A stretch of 10,203 nucleotides of DNA, taken from the NCBI GenBank assembly GCA_937928295.1, contig CALEYY010000180.1, positions 1 to 10,203 of the forward strand, read 5' to 3'. Source of the stretch: an uncultured Moraxellaceae bacterium. Lineage in GTDB: Bacteria > Pseudomonadota > Gammaproteobacteria > Pseudomonadales > Moraxellaceae. The notes beneath the pieces were generated by a model. It was given only the letters and a program-made list of their open reading frames with translations, searched no databases and had not been told where the DNA came from. This document shows, in pieces, positions 1 through 7,768 of the stretch; within the stretch, counting starts at the first letter, position 1, and the number at the start of each line of letters is the position of its first letter. Both the position numbers and the translations under genes were made by a program.

Positions 1-1
1 G

Positions 2-271
2 CCGAGCCCGTTGACTGGATTGAAACCCACACAAGGAGTGGAGCCGGCAAGTGATTTCAGCAGCCTGCTTAAGTCATCGGTGCAAGCCGTCAATTCCACG
101 CAGCAGCAGGCGGAAAAGACAACCAATGCTTGGGAGCGTGGCGACAGCGAAGTCAGCCTCACGCAAGTCATGGTGTCGCTGCAGAAGGCGGATGTTTCTT
201 TCAAAGCCATGATGGAGGTACGCAACAAGATGGTTGATGCGTATCAAGAAGTCATGCGCATGTCGATTTAA
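2..271 (+). CDS. fliE: Flagellar hook-basal body protein FliE, 5' end outside the window
   Basis: FliE is a small rod-base protein that joins the MS-ring (FliF) to the proximal rod and is exported by the flagellar type III system. The C-terminal part is clear: a conserved stretch around VSLTQVMVSLQKADVSF, then EVRNKMVDAYQEVM at the end, matching the family C-terminus (E. coli ends VRNKLVAAYQEVMSMQV, from memory). The frame stays open to the left window edge. A TTG at 11 could act as a start, but it would give only 86 residues against about 104 in E. coli, so the true start is probably upstream and the gene is cut by the window. The stop lies 30 bases before fliF, and both genes are on the same strand, as expected for one transcript. 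Identification is firm; the start is not visible. Confidence 0.93.
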   Translation, partial: PSPLTGLKPTQGVEPASDFSSLLKSSVQAVNSTQQQAEKTTNAWERGDSEVSLTQVMVSLQKADVSFKAMMEVRNKMVDAYQEVMRMSI

Positions 272-301
272 CGGGATTGCAGAGCAGTCGAGGGCAGGAC
301 C

Positions 302-1990
302 ATGGCACAGGCCACACTCACCAATCTGACTGAAAGGCTCATGCCGGCAGCGATGCCGGCCTGGCTGAAGCAGCTGCTGATGCTCGGCGGCGTGGCCGGC
401 AGCGTCGCTTTTGGCCTGGCCATGGTGCTGTGGTCGCAGCAGCCGGCCTACAGCGTGCTCTACAGCAGCCTGCCCGCCGAACGCGCCAGTGCCGTCATGG
501 ATACGCTGACGACGCTGAACATTCCCTATCAGCTGGAAAAGAATACCGGCGCGCTCATGGTGCCCGAGGCCGAATTGCATAACGCACGCCTGAAGCTGGC
601 CGGCAGTGGCGTGGTGCAGAGTGAAGATGGCACCGGCCTGGAAATGATTCGCGCCGAGAAGGGCTTTGGCGTTAGCGAGTTCATGGAAACGCGCAAGTAT
701 CAGCATGCGCTGGAAGTCGAACTGGCGCGCACCATCGAAAGCATTCAGCAGATTCACAAGGCGAGGGTGCATCTGGCCTTGCCGAAGCAGAGCGTGTTTG
801 TGCGTGATCGCAAGCCGGCGAGTGCGTCGGTCATGGTCGATATCCGCCCCGGCAGCACGCTGGAGCAGAAGAATGTCACGGCCATCATGAATCTGGTGGC
901 GGCCAGCATTCCCGAGCTGAGCGCCGAGCAGGTCACCGTGGTCGATCAGCAGGGCAATCTGCTGTCACGCGTGGAGCGCGACGATGCCCTGGAGCTGAGC
1001 AACCGCCAGTTCGGCTATCGCCAGCAGGTGGAAAAGGCTTACGAGGAGCGCATCGAGCGACTGCTGTCGGCCATGGTGCCGTCAGGTCTGGTGCGCGTGC
1101 AGGTCTCTGCCGACATGGATTTCTCGTCGCTGCAGGAAAGTCGTGAGTCGTACAACCCGGAAAAATCGGTGGTGCGAAGCGAGCAGATCAACACCACCGG
1201 CAGCGACAAGATCTTGCCAGCCGCCACCGGCGTGCCGGGCGCCTTGAGCAATCAGCCGCCGGCCGCTACGGCAGCAGCGCCGACCAAGGCTCAGGCGGCC
1301 AATGCCCAGGCCGCGACACCCGCTACGGGCAGCCAGGCCATCACCCGAAATTACGAAGTCGAGCGCGTGCTCAATTACACCAACACCCCGGCCGGTGCCG
1401 TGCGCAAACTCTCGGTAGCGGTGGTGGTCGACAGCACACCCTTGCGCGACAGCAAAGGCAAGATTCTGCGCGCCGGGCCGTCACCCGCTGAGATCGAACG
1501 CATGACCAATGTGGTTCAGGGCGCCATCGGCTATGTGCTGGAGCGCGGCGATCGCGTCACCGTCGTCGGCAGCAATTTCAGTGTGCCCGAGGCCGTCAGC
1601 GAAACCGATAGCAGCACAGCATTCTGGCAAGAAACCTGGTTCGCCGGGTTGGTCAAGCAGGCGCTGGTTGGCCTGGCCGTATTGCTGCTTGCACTCGGCG
1701 TGCTGCGCCCCTTGCTCAAGCAGGTACTGACCGCATCGTTGCCTATTCCGCTGTCCGCTGGCGGGCATCCGGCGCTGGCCACAGACAGCTATGCGCCGAG
1801 CCATATGCAGATGAGTCACAGCGGCGTCAACGGCCTGCCGGCCCCCACGCAATACTCAAATCAGCCGCCGCTGGCGCTGAGCAATACCGAGCTGGACCAG
1901 CGCATGCACGCCGTGCGTCTGGCTGCCAGCGAAGATCCGCGCCTGGTCGCGCAAGTGGTCAAAACCTGGGTGACGCCTCATGACGCCTGA
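302..1990 (+). CDS. fliF: Flagellar MS-ring protein FliF
   Basis: FliF oligomerises in the inner membrane to form the MS-ring, on which the rotor, the export gate and the rod are built. The 562-residue length is normal for the family. Visible layout: a short cytoplasmic N-terminus, a first membrane helix at about residues 24-44, and a periplasmic YscJ/FliF-type ring region (about 46-220, including VHLALPKQSVFVRD). Then come the FliF C-terminal region, an Ala/Pro/Thr-rich variable loop near 315-350, a second membrane helix at about 446-472, and a cytoplasmic tail ending VAQVVKTWV. In this family the tail binds the N-terminal domain of FliG. The ATG at 302 has GAGGG seven bases upstream. The 3' end overlaps fliG by 11 bases, so the two stoichiometric partners are probably translationally coupled. 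Nothing is truncated. Confidence 0.97.
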   Translation: MAQATLTNLTERLMPAAMPAWLKQLLMLGGVAGSVAFGLAMVLWSQQPAYSVLYSSLPAERASAVMDTLTTLNIPYQLEKNTGALMVPEAELHNARLKLAGSGVVQSEDGTGLEMIRAEKGFGVSEFMETRKYQHALEVELARTIESIQQIHKARVHLALPKQSVFVRDRKPASASVMVDIRPGSTLEQKNVTAIMNLVAASIPELSAEQVTVVDQQGNLLSRVERDDALELSNRQFGYRQQVEKAYEERIERLLSAMVPSGLVRVQVSADMDFSSLQESRESYNPEKSVVRSEQINTTGSDKILPAATGVPGALSNQPPAATAAAPTKAQAANAQAATPATGSQAITRNYEVERVLNYTNTPAGAVRKLSVAVVVDSTPLRDSKGKILRAGPSPAEIERMTNVVQGAIGYVLERGDRVTVVGSNFSVPEAVSETDSSTAFWQETWFAGLVKQALVGLAVLLLALGVLRPLLKQVLTASLPIPLSAGGHPALATDSYAPSHMQMSHSGVNGLPAPTQYSNQPPLALSNTELDQRMHAVRLAASEDPRLVAQVVKTWVTPHDA

Positions 1991-3002
1991 ACTCTCTGCT
2001 CCCGCTGTAACGCCGCCGGGCAGCCACGAAGCCGCCATGCTGCTGCTCATGCTCGGCGAAGATCGCGCCGCTGATGTGCTACGACATGTTGGTTCCGAGG
2101 CCGTGGAAAAGATCGGCATGGCCATGGCCGGCATTCGCGAGGTCAACAACGATCAGGCGCTGGCCGTGATCACGCAGTTCGGCCACGCGCTGAAAGCGCA
2201 AACGCCGCTGGGCGTGGGCGTGCCCGATTATGTTCGCCAGGTTTTGGTGGGCACGCTAGGCGAGCAGCAGGGCCGCACCCTGGCGGATCGCCTGCTGGGT
2301 GACAGCCAGCCTGTCGAGATTGACTCCCTGCGCTGGCTGGATTTCGACACCGTGGTGCACATGCTGCGTGACGAACATCCGCAAATCATCGCCATTACCC
2401 TGGCGCACATGGCCAAGGATCAGGCCGCGATGATTCTCGACCGGCTCGCCCCCGAGCTGCAGGGCGACATCGTGCTGCGCATCGCCACGCTGGAGAAAAT
2501 TCCGCAGGCGGCCTTGGTTGAGCTCCAGAACATCCTGCGCAACAAGCTCTCGTTGTCTGGCTCGTTCAAATCGAAATTGATTGATGGCGCCAAGACCGTC
2601 GCCGACATCATGAACTGCGTCGGCTCTGAGACTGAAGCGCGCGTCATTGCCGCCCTGACGCAGGCCGACAGCAGCCTGACCACCAAAATTCAAGACCTGA
2701 TGTTCGTTTTCGACAACCTCATCAATCTCGACGACAAGGGCATGCAGGTGCTGCTGCGCGAAGTGTCCAGCGACCTGCTCGGGCTGGCGCTGAAAGGCGC
2801 CATCGAGCCCATGCGCGAAAAAGTCTTCCGCAATATGTCCAAGCGCGCCGGCGAAATGCTCCGCGAAGACATGGAAACACGCGGCCCGGTGAAGATGAGC
2901 GAAGTCGAAACAGCACAGAAAGACATGGTGGCCATTGCTCGCCGCATGTCGGAAGCAGGGCAGATAACCTTGGCCAGCGGGAGAGACGACTATGTTCAGT
3001 AA
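1980..3002 (+). CDS. fliG: Flagellar motor switch protein FliG
   Basis: FliG is the rotor protein that receives torque from the MotA/MotB stator and sets rotation direction together with FliM and FliN. It has 340 residues (E. coli 331). The EHPQ motif that contacts FliM in the middle domain is present at about residues 132-135. The C-terminal torque helix can be aligned by eye to E. coli. Lys264 and Arg281 are kept as K272 and R289. The Asp288-Asp289 pair is E296-D297. Arg297 is K305. The charge pattern is therefore preserved. The start lies inside the end of fliF, after GGGTGA, and the 3' end overlaps fliH by 11 bases. These overlaps support one polycistronic message with coupled translation. 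Identification is essentially certain. Confidence 0.97.
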   Translation: MTPELSAPAVTPPGSHEAAMLLLMLGEDRAADVLRHVGSEAVEKIGMAMAGIREVNNDQALAVITQFGHALKAQTPLGVGVPDYVRQVLVGTLGEQQGRTLADRLLGDSQPVEIDSLRWLDFDTVVHMLRDEHPQIIAITLAHMAKDQAAMILDRLAPELQGDIVLRIATLEKIPQAALVELQNILRNKLSLSGSFKSKLIDGAKTVADIMNCVGSETEARVIAALTQADSSLTTKIQDLMFVFDNLINLDDKGMQVLLREVSSDLLGLALKGAIEPMREKVFRNMSKRAGEMLREDMETRGPVKMSEVETAQKDMVAIARRMSEAGQITLASGRDDYVQ

Positions 3003-3645
3003 TGCTCAACCAACAAAAGCAGCGTCCAATAACTCAGCAAAAGCCTGGGCGCGCTGGCAGATGCCGCAAATGCAGGATGAGCTGGTGGACGCAACACCGC
3101 CGCCGGCCATGCATTTCAACCCCGAAGATGCGCTCTCGTCATCGCGCGAAGAGGCGCGGCGGGTCGGCTGGGAGCAGGGCTTGAGCGAAGGCCGGCAGGC
3201 GGCGCGCGGCGAGCTGCGCTTGCAGGCCGACCGCCTGCAGCATCTCATCGAGCAGTTGGCCTCGCCGTTGGCGCAGACCGGCCAGGATGTTCAGGATGAG
3301 CTGGTGCAGCTGGCCATGGCGGTTGCTCGCCAGATCGTGCAGCGTGAGCTGAGCACGCAGCCGGAGCAGATCCGCGATGTCGTGACTCAGGCCATCGCTG
3401 CCTTGCCCGCCGGCAATCGGCATCTACGCATTCATCTGCACCCGGAAGACGCCCACCTGCTCGCCGAGCACATGGACGCGCATGACGGCGGTAGCTGGAA
3501 AATCATCGAAGACGCCAGCCTCGCGCGCGGCGGCTGTGTCATCGACACCGGTGCCACCCGCATCGATGCCCGGCTGGAAACCCGCCTGCAAGACATCCTG
3601 GCGCGCTTGCAAAGCCATGCGCCGATCACGGCTGCCGTGGCATGA
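2992..3645 (+). CDS. fliH: Flagellar assembly protein FliH, export ATPase regulator
   Basis: FliH forms a dimer that binds and restrains the FliI ATPase and links it to the C-ring through FliN. The 217-residue protein has a poorly conserved N-terminus. A glutamate-, arginine- and glycine-containing helix follows at about 45-65 (REEARRVGWEQGLSEGRQAA), typical of the FliH/YscL glycine-repeat region. The C-terminal domain contains VQLAMAVARQIVQREL and later IHLHPEDAHLLAEH and GGCVIDTGATRIDARLE, which are characteristic of the FliH/SctL family. The ATG at 2992 has GGGAGAG six bases upstream. The stop overlaps the fliI start in an ATGA arrangement. Position between fliG and fliI matches the usual order. 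No lesion seen. Confidence 0.93.
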   Translation: MFSNAQPTKAASNNSAKAWARWQMPQMQDELVDATPPPAMHFNPEDALSSSREEARRVGWEQGLSEGRQAARGELRLQADRLQHLIEQLASPLAQTGQDVQDELVQLAMAVARQIVQRELSTQPEQIRDVVTQAIAALPAGNRHLRIHLHPEDAHLLAEHMDAHDGGSWKIIEDASLARGGCVIDTGATRIDARLETRLQDILARLQSHAPITAAVA

Positions 3646-5039
3646 GTCATCTTCAGGCGGTCGCCACCGGCGCTGTGTTGCAGGCCGAGCAGTGGGCTGC
3701 GCACCTGCACGCCTGCCGCACGCGCCTCGGCGAAACAGCGCCGGTGCATGTGGAAGGCCGTCTGCGCCGCATCGTCGGCATGCTGCTGGAGGCCGAAGGC
3801 TGCAGCGCCGCCATGGGCTCGCGCTGCCTGGTCGAAACCCGCCACGGCGGCTGGCTGGAAACTGAGGTCGTCGGCTTCAGCGGTGATCGTTTGCAGCTCA
3901 TGGCCACCGGCGAGCTTGGCGGTATCGAGCCGAACGCGCGCGTGGTGCCGGTCAATCGTGTGGTGGATGTGCCGGTCGGGCCGGGCCTGCTCGGCCGCGT
4001 CATCGACGCCTCGTCGCAGCCGCTGGATGGCAAAGGCCCGTTGCAGACCACCGGCTATCAGCCGCTGCTGTCGGTGCCGCTCAACCCCTTACAGCGCCAG
4101 CCCATCCGCGAACCGCTGGATGTTGGCCTGCGTGCCCTCAACGGCCTGCTCACCGTCGGGCGCGGCCAGCGCCTCGGGCTGTTCGCCGGCAGCGGCGTCG
4201 GCAAAAGCGTATTGCTCGGCATGATGACCCGCTTCACCCGCGCCGACATCGTCGTGGTCGCCCTCATCGGCGAGCGCGGCCGCGAAGTGAAGGAATTTGT
4301 CGATCACATTCTCGGCCCGGAAGGCATGGCGCGCGCTGTGGTGGTCGCCACACCTGCCGATCACTCACCCTTGATGCGCCTGCGCGCCGCCTGGGTCGCC
4401 ACCGCCATTGCCGAATATTTTCGCGATCAGGGCCAGCAAGTCCTGCTGCTCATGGACTCGCTGACTCGTTTCGCTCAGGCCCAGCGTGAAATCTCGCTGG
4501 CCGTGGGTGAGCCGCCGGCCACCAAGGGCTATCCGCCCAGCGTCTTTGCCCGCTTGCCGGCACTGGTCGAGCGTGCCGGCAACGGCCCGGCCGGCGGCGG
4601 CTCCATCACCGCGTTCTACACCGTGCTCGCCGAGGGCGATGACCAGCAAGACCCCATCGTTGACTCCGCCCGCGCCATTCTCGATGGCCACATCGTGCTG
4701 TCACGCGCGCTCGCCGAAGCCGGACATTTCCCGGCGATAGACATCGAACAGTCCGTCAGCCGTGCCATGAACGACATCACCGTGCGCGAGCACAAGCTGC
4801 GCATCCGTCAGTTCCGCCAGACTTGGGCGCTGTACCAGCAAAACCGTGACCTAATTTCCATCGGCGCCTACCAGCGCGGCAGCGACCCTCGGGTCGACGA
4901 AGCCGTGCGGCTGCTGCCGAAAATGACCCGCTACCTTCAGCAAGACACCGACGAAGCCGTCAGCTTTGATGACGCCAACGAGCAGCTCGACCAGCTCTTT
5001 GGCGACCCGCTCTTTGGTGCCGAGGAGAGACCATCATGA
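3642..5039 (+). CDS. fliI: Flagellum-specific ATPase FliI
   Basis: FliI is the hexameric F1-beta-like ATPase of the flagellar type III export apparatus. It helps unfold and release chaperone-bound substrates at the cytoplasmic face of the membrane. The 465-residue protein closely follows E. coli FliI. The Walker A loop is GSGVGKS with Lys188. The catalytic glutamate is in GERGREV (E211). The Walker B strand is VLLLMDS with Asp272. Further signatures are GEPPATKGYPPSVFA and AGNGPAGGGSITAFYTV. The N-terminal beta-barrel spans roughly residues 20-100, and a helical C-terminal domain follows the ATPase core. The start codon overlaps the fliH stop (ATGA) with only a weak ribosome-binding site, suggesting re-initiation from fliH. 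The stop overlaps fliJ in the same way. Confidence 0.98.
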   Translation: MSHLQAVATGAVLQAEQWAAHLHACRTRLGETAPVHVEGRLRRIVGMLLEAEGCSAAMGSRCLVETRHGGWLETEVVGFSGDRLQLMATGELGGIEPNARVVPVNRVVDVPVGPGLLGRVIDASSQPLDGKGPLQTTGYQPLLSVPLNPLQRQPIREPLDVGLRALNGLLTVGRGQRLGLFAGSGVGKSVLLGMMTRFTRADIVVVALIGERGREVKEFVDHILGPEGMARAVVVATPADHSPLMRLRAAWVATAIAEYFRDQGQQVLLLMDSLTRFAQAQREISLAVGEPPATKGYPPSVFARLPALVERAGNGPAGGGSITAFYTVLAEGDDQQDPIVDSARAILDGHIVLSRALAEAGHFPAIDIEQSVSRAMNDITVREHKLRIRQFRQTWALYQQNRDLISIGAYQRGSDPRVDEAVRLLPKMTRYLQQDTDEAVSFDDANEQLDQLFGDPLFGAEERPS

Positions 5040-5533
5040 TGAAGCGATCACAACGCATGAAACCGGTGCTGGCTGTGGCCCAGCGCTCCGAAGATGTGAT
5101 GCTGCAAGCCTATGGCCGCAGCCAACAACAGCTCGCCGAGGCCGATCACAAGCTCCGGCAGCTCACGGACTATCAGCAGGAATACGCACTCGGCCTGCAA
5201 GTGGTGTCGTCGCAGCTGGTCGATCTTGCCCAGCTGCAGGCGCGTCGCCATTTCATGACCAAGTTGCAGGCCGCCATTGCCGCACAGCAAGCCGAAGTAG
5301 GGCGCTGTCAGCAGCTCGTGGCGCAGGCACGGCTGGCGTGGTTGAAAACCCGTGGCCACAGCCAAAGCATGTGCAAGCTCACCGAGCGCTATCAGCAGGA
5401 AGAAGGGCAGCAGCGTGAGCGCCAGGCCCAGCGCCAATCCGACGAACTGTCCGGCCAGCGCGTTACCTGGTTGCGCCAGGCCGGGGAAAGCAACGACGCC
5501 CAGGACGATTGGGCAACAGGAGTCGCATCATGA
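5036..5533 (+). CDS. fliJ: Flagellar export protein FliJ
   Basis: FliJ is a coiled-coil protein that sits in the pore of the FliI hexamer, contacts FlhA and cycles export chaperones. The product has 165 residues (family about 145-165) and is almost entirely helical. It is rich in Gln, Glu, Arg and Leu, has few prolines, and carries a heptad-like pattern from about residue 15 to 145. The N-terminus (MKPVLAVAQRSEDVML) resembles FliJ proteins. Sequence conservation in this family is low, so position directly after fliI is an important part of the call. Two adjacent ATGs (5036 and 5039) could start translation. The strong GAGGAG at 5022-5027 favours 5036. The stop overlaps the fliK ATG in an ATGA unit. 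Confidence 0.88.
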   Translation: MMKRSQRMKPVLAVAQRSEDVMLQAYGRSQQQLAEADHKLRQLTDYQQEYALGLQVVSSQLVDLAQLQARRHFMTKLQAAIAAQQAEVGRCQQLVAQARLAWLKTRGHSQSMCKLTERYQQEEGQQRERQAQRQSDELSGQRVTWLRQAGESNDAQDDWATGVAS

Positions 5534-6912
5534 TGTCGCCACTGAGTCCGGCGCTTAACCCGGCGCTGGATGCCAGCGCTGCAACTGTGCCAGCAGCGGC
5601 AACGCCTGCGGCAGACGGCAGCGATAGCAGCCCGTTTTCGGCGCTTATCCAAGGTTTGCAGCCGGCCGCCGGCAGTCTGCCCGGCGCTGGAGCCGGTACT
5701 GGTGCTATAGCCACGGCGCAGCCAGCGCCAGCTATCGTGCCTGAAGCGGCGTTGCCAGCCAGTTCAGATCCGCTGACTGCCGCGCTAACCTCGATGCTGC
5801 AAGCGCTCGGACTCAGCGAAAACTCGACCGAGCCAGCGCTGGCAAGTCAGGATGGTCTGGAAACCGGCTCCGACTCCGCTGGCAGCACGGATACCACCGA
5901 TGCCGCGACCACAGACAGCAGCGCCTACGCCTCGTCGATACTCTCTGCTATGCCCATGCTGACCCCGACTGCGCCGGCAATACCCCCAACCACACTTCTT
6001 GCTTCCGCCATGTTGAGATCAAGCGAGCCTGTAGATGCCAGCGCGCCTGAAGCGGCTGATGTGCAGCAACTCCTCATGCGGCAGCCATCAATACCGCAAG
6101 CAGAAACACCGCAAGCATCAGTATCAACGCTGCAAGCAACAACATCACAACTTTCCGGCCCAATTGCCTCGGCGATGTCGGCCGCCAACGCTTGGCTGCA
6201 GCAACCGCAGGCATCGTTCTTCAACATGACTGCCAGCAGCGCAACCAGCCCGATCATCAGTGAGAGCATCGGCCTCACGCTGGGTAGCAGCGCTCTCGAC
6301 AGCAGCATGCCAACAGACATCCCGAAAGGCATGCCATCCGCCATGAATTTCGCGCAAACCCTGAGCGGCGCAAACAGCAGCGCATCGACCCCGGTACTGA
6401 CCACCTTGCTGCCGCACGCCGTGCAAGACCCGGCCTGGTCCGACGCCTTCGGTCAACGCGTCGCCATGTTGGCGCAGCAGGGCACGCAGTCCGCCACGCT
6501 GCAGCTGAACCCGCCCGAGCTGGGCCCGATCCAAGTGCGCATCGCCATGAGCGAGCAGGGCGCTCGCGTCGAGTTCAGTACCGCGCAGAAGACCACCAGC
6601 GACCTCATCGAAACTGCCATGCCGCGCCTCGCCGCCGCGCTGGAACATCAAGGTCTGCGTCTGGATGATGCACGCGTAAACCTCGTCAACAGCCGTCAGG
6701 ATGTCTTCAGCGCGTCATCCGCGTTTTCATCCGCCCGGCAAGACACGCCGCAAGGTGATCGCGGCCAGGCCGCCCAGCAGCAGGCGCAACACGCAGCCCG
6801 CCTGCCGTCAGCATCGCCGTCGTCGAATGCCGAGCAGGAATCCGGTCGCCTCTCCGGCCCAGCCAGCAAGCTGCCCATAGCGCAAAAAACCGGCATCGAC
6901 TACTACGCCTGA
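5530..6912 (+). CDS. fliK: Flagellar hook-length control protein FliK
   Basis: FliK is exported during hook growth, measures hook length and switches the export gate (FlhB) from rod/hook to filament substrates. The N-terminal 300 residues are low-complexity, rich in Ala, Ser, Thr, Pro and Gln, as expected for the secreted ruler part. The C-terminal Flg_hook domain lies at about 303-386, with the hallmark LQLNPPELGPIQVRI from residue 324 and ALEHQGLRLDDARVNL further on. A polar tail follows, ending in IDYYA, which is common in such proteins. The ATG at 5530 overlaps the fliJ stop and has AGGAG seven bases upstream. An in-frame TTG at 5509 would extend it by seven residues but lacks a comparable site. 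At 460 residues it is within the variable family range. It is the last flagellar gene seen. Confidence 0.93.
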   Translation: MMSPLSPALNPALDASAATVPAAATPAADGSDSSPFSALIQGLQPAAGSLPGAGAGTGAIATAQPAPAIVPEAALPASSDPLTAALTSMLQALGLSENSTEPALASQDGLETGSDSAGSTDTTDAATTDSSAYASSILSAMPMLTPTAPAIPPTTLLASAMLRSSEPVDASAPEAADVQQLLMRQPSIPQAETPQASVSTLQATTSQLSGPIASAMSAANAWLQQPQASFFNMTASSATSPIISESIGLTLGSSALDSSMPTDIPKGMPSAMNFAQTLSGANSSASTPVLTTLLPHAVQDPAWSDAFGQRVAMLAQQGTQSATLQLNPPELGPIQVRIAMSEQGARVEFSTAQKTTSDLIETAMPRLAAALEHQGLRLDDARVNLVNSRQDVFSASSAFSSARQDTPQGDRGQAAQQQAQHAARLPSASPSSNAEQESGRLSGPASKLPIAQKTGIDYYA

Positions 6913-6993
6913 CTTGCCGCGCGCGCATAGCGTGGCATGGAGAGCTGCCCTGAAATCAGGCCTGACCAAGCAGTCTGAATTGGCTGTCCGAGC

Positions 6994-7022
6994 TTGTCAT
7001 TTCGCCCGCCGCAAACCACTAT
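6994..7022 (+). promoter_or_regulatory. Possible sigma-70 promoter of the quinone reductase operon
   Basis: TTGTCA (6994-6999) is followed after 17 bases by CACTAT (7017-7022), an acceptable but not strong -35/-10 pair. Transcription would begin near 7029, inside the left arm or loop of the inverted repeat at 7021-7048. This is inferred from consensus only. The two-gene unit might instead be read through from the flagellar operon, because I see no good intrinsic terminator between 6913 and 7020. Confidence 0.3.
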
Positions 7023-7048
7023 CTGCTCATCTTCAACGATGAGCAGAT
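7021..7048. repeat. Perfect 11-bp inverted repeat, candidate operator or leader hairpin
   Basis: The arms ATCTGCTCATC (7021-7031) and GATGAGCAGAT (7038-7048) are exact reverse complements around the 6-base loop TTCAAC. The right arm contains an in-frame ATG at 7039 and ends two bases before the ATG at 7051. It overlaps the -10 and start region of the possible promoter, which would suit a dimeric repressor. As RNA it would form a stem at the ribosome-binding region. No T-tract follows immediately, so it does not look like a standard terminator. The repeat itself is certain; its function is inferred. Confidence 0.7.
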
Positions 7049-7050
7049 CC

Positions 7051-7767
7051 ATGAATATTTTTATTGTCCACGCACACCCCGAACCACAATCCTTCACTTC
7101 CGCCATGAAGGACGCCGCCGTCGCTGACTTCACCGCCGCCGGCCATCAAGTCGTCGTCTCCGACCTCTATGCGATGAACTGGAACCCGGTCGCCAGCGCA
7201 GCCGACTTCGGCACACGCGGCAACGCCGACTACATGAACTACGCCCTCGAGCAGCGCACCAACGCCGACGCGCAAACGCTCTCCGCCGACATCGTCGCCG
7301 AGCTGGAAAAGCTCGAAGCCGCCGACCTCGTCATTTTCAGCTTCCCGCTCTACTGGTTCTCTGTTCCCGCCATCATGAAAGGCTGGTTCGACCGCGTACT
7401 CGTCTCCGGCCGCGTCTATGGTGGTCGCCGCTTCTACGACCAGGGCGGCATGAAAGGCAAGCGCGCGCTATTGGCACTGACCACCGGCGGTCGCGATCAC
7501 ATGCTCAGTGAGGGCGGCATCCACGGCGACATCAAGAGCATTCTCATGCCCGTGCTGCAAGGCACACTGGCCTACACCGGCATGACCGTGCTGCCACCAT
7601 TCGTGGGCTACCACGTGCCGTATCTCAGCCATGAAGCGCGCACGGAAATTCTCGACGACTTCCGTCGCAGCATCGCCGACTGGCAGCAGCACACCCCGCT
7701 GACCATGCCCGTGCTGGCCGCCTTCGACCGCGAAATGCGCCGCCTGCCCAGCGCCCTGGAGTTCTAA
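7051..7767 (+). CDS. NQO1-like NAD(P)H:quinone oxidoreductase, flavodoxin-fold
   Basis: This is predicted to be a soluble FAD-dependent enzyme that passes two electrons from NAD(P)H to quinones, protecting against redox cycling. The 238 residues have the Flavodoxin_2 fold: first strand and flavin-phosphate loop MNIFIVHAHPEPQSF, then SDLYAMNWNP, LEAADLVIFSFPLYWFSVPA (ending near residue 106), KGWFDRVL, and TTGG with GGIHGD. By-eye comparison with human NQO1 is strikingly close at all these blocks. The NQO1 active-site His161 is kept as His158, while Tyr155 is replaced by Leu152. The ATG at 7051 is chosen because MNIFIVHAHP is the normal family N-terminus; ATG 7039 would add four residues. The next gene starts one base after the stop, so the two are surely co-transcribed. 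KefF or MdaB roles are alternatives, but no potassium antiporter is adjacent. Confidence 0.88.
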   Translation: MNIFIVHAHPEPQSFTSAMKDAAVADFTAAGHQVVVSDLYAMNWNPVASAADFGTRGNADYMNYALEQRTNADAQTLSADIVAELEKLEAADLVIFSFPLYWFSVPAIMKGWFDRVLVSGRVYGGRRFYDQGGMKGKRALLALTTGGRDHMLSEGGIHGDIKSILMPVLQGTLAYTGMTVLPPFVGYHVPYLSHEARTEILDDFRRSIADWQQHTPLTMPVLAAFDREMRRLPSALEF

Positions 7768-7768
7768 C

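Noticed and set aside
74..772. Long minus-strand open frame opposite fliE/fliF
   Set aside because: It lies opposite strongly conserved flagellar genes, and its protein has no recognisable family motif. In GC-rich DNA such antisense frames are common.
6949..6965. CCTGA-AA-TCAGG-CCTGA repeats as a terminator of the flagellar operon
   Set aside because: The stem is only five base pairs and there is no T-tract, so it is not a convincing intrinsic terminator.
6994..7050. Upstream TTG start for the quinone reductase adding 19 residues
   Set aside because: The extra residues do not resemble the family N-terminus, and the segment overlaps the likely promoter and palindrome. ATG 7051 gives the standard MNIFIVHAHP beginning.
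7021..7061. The 11-bp hairpin as an intrinsic terminator before the quinone reductase
   Set aside because: The stem is only about half G+C, and the T-run starts eight or more bases later, inside the gene. An operator or leader hairpin fits better.
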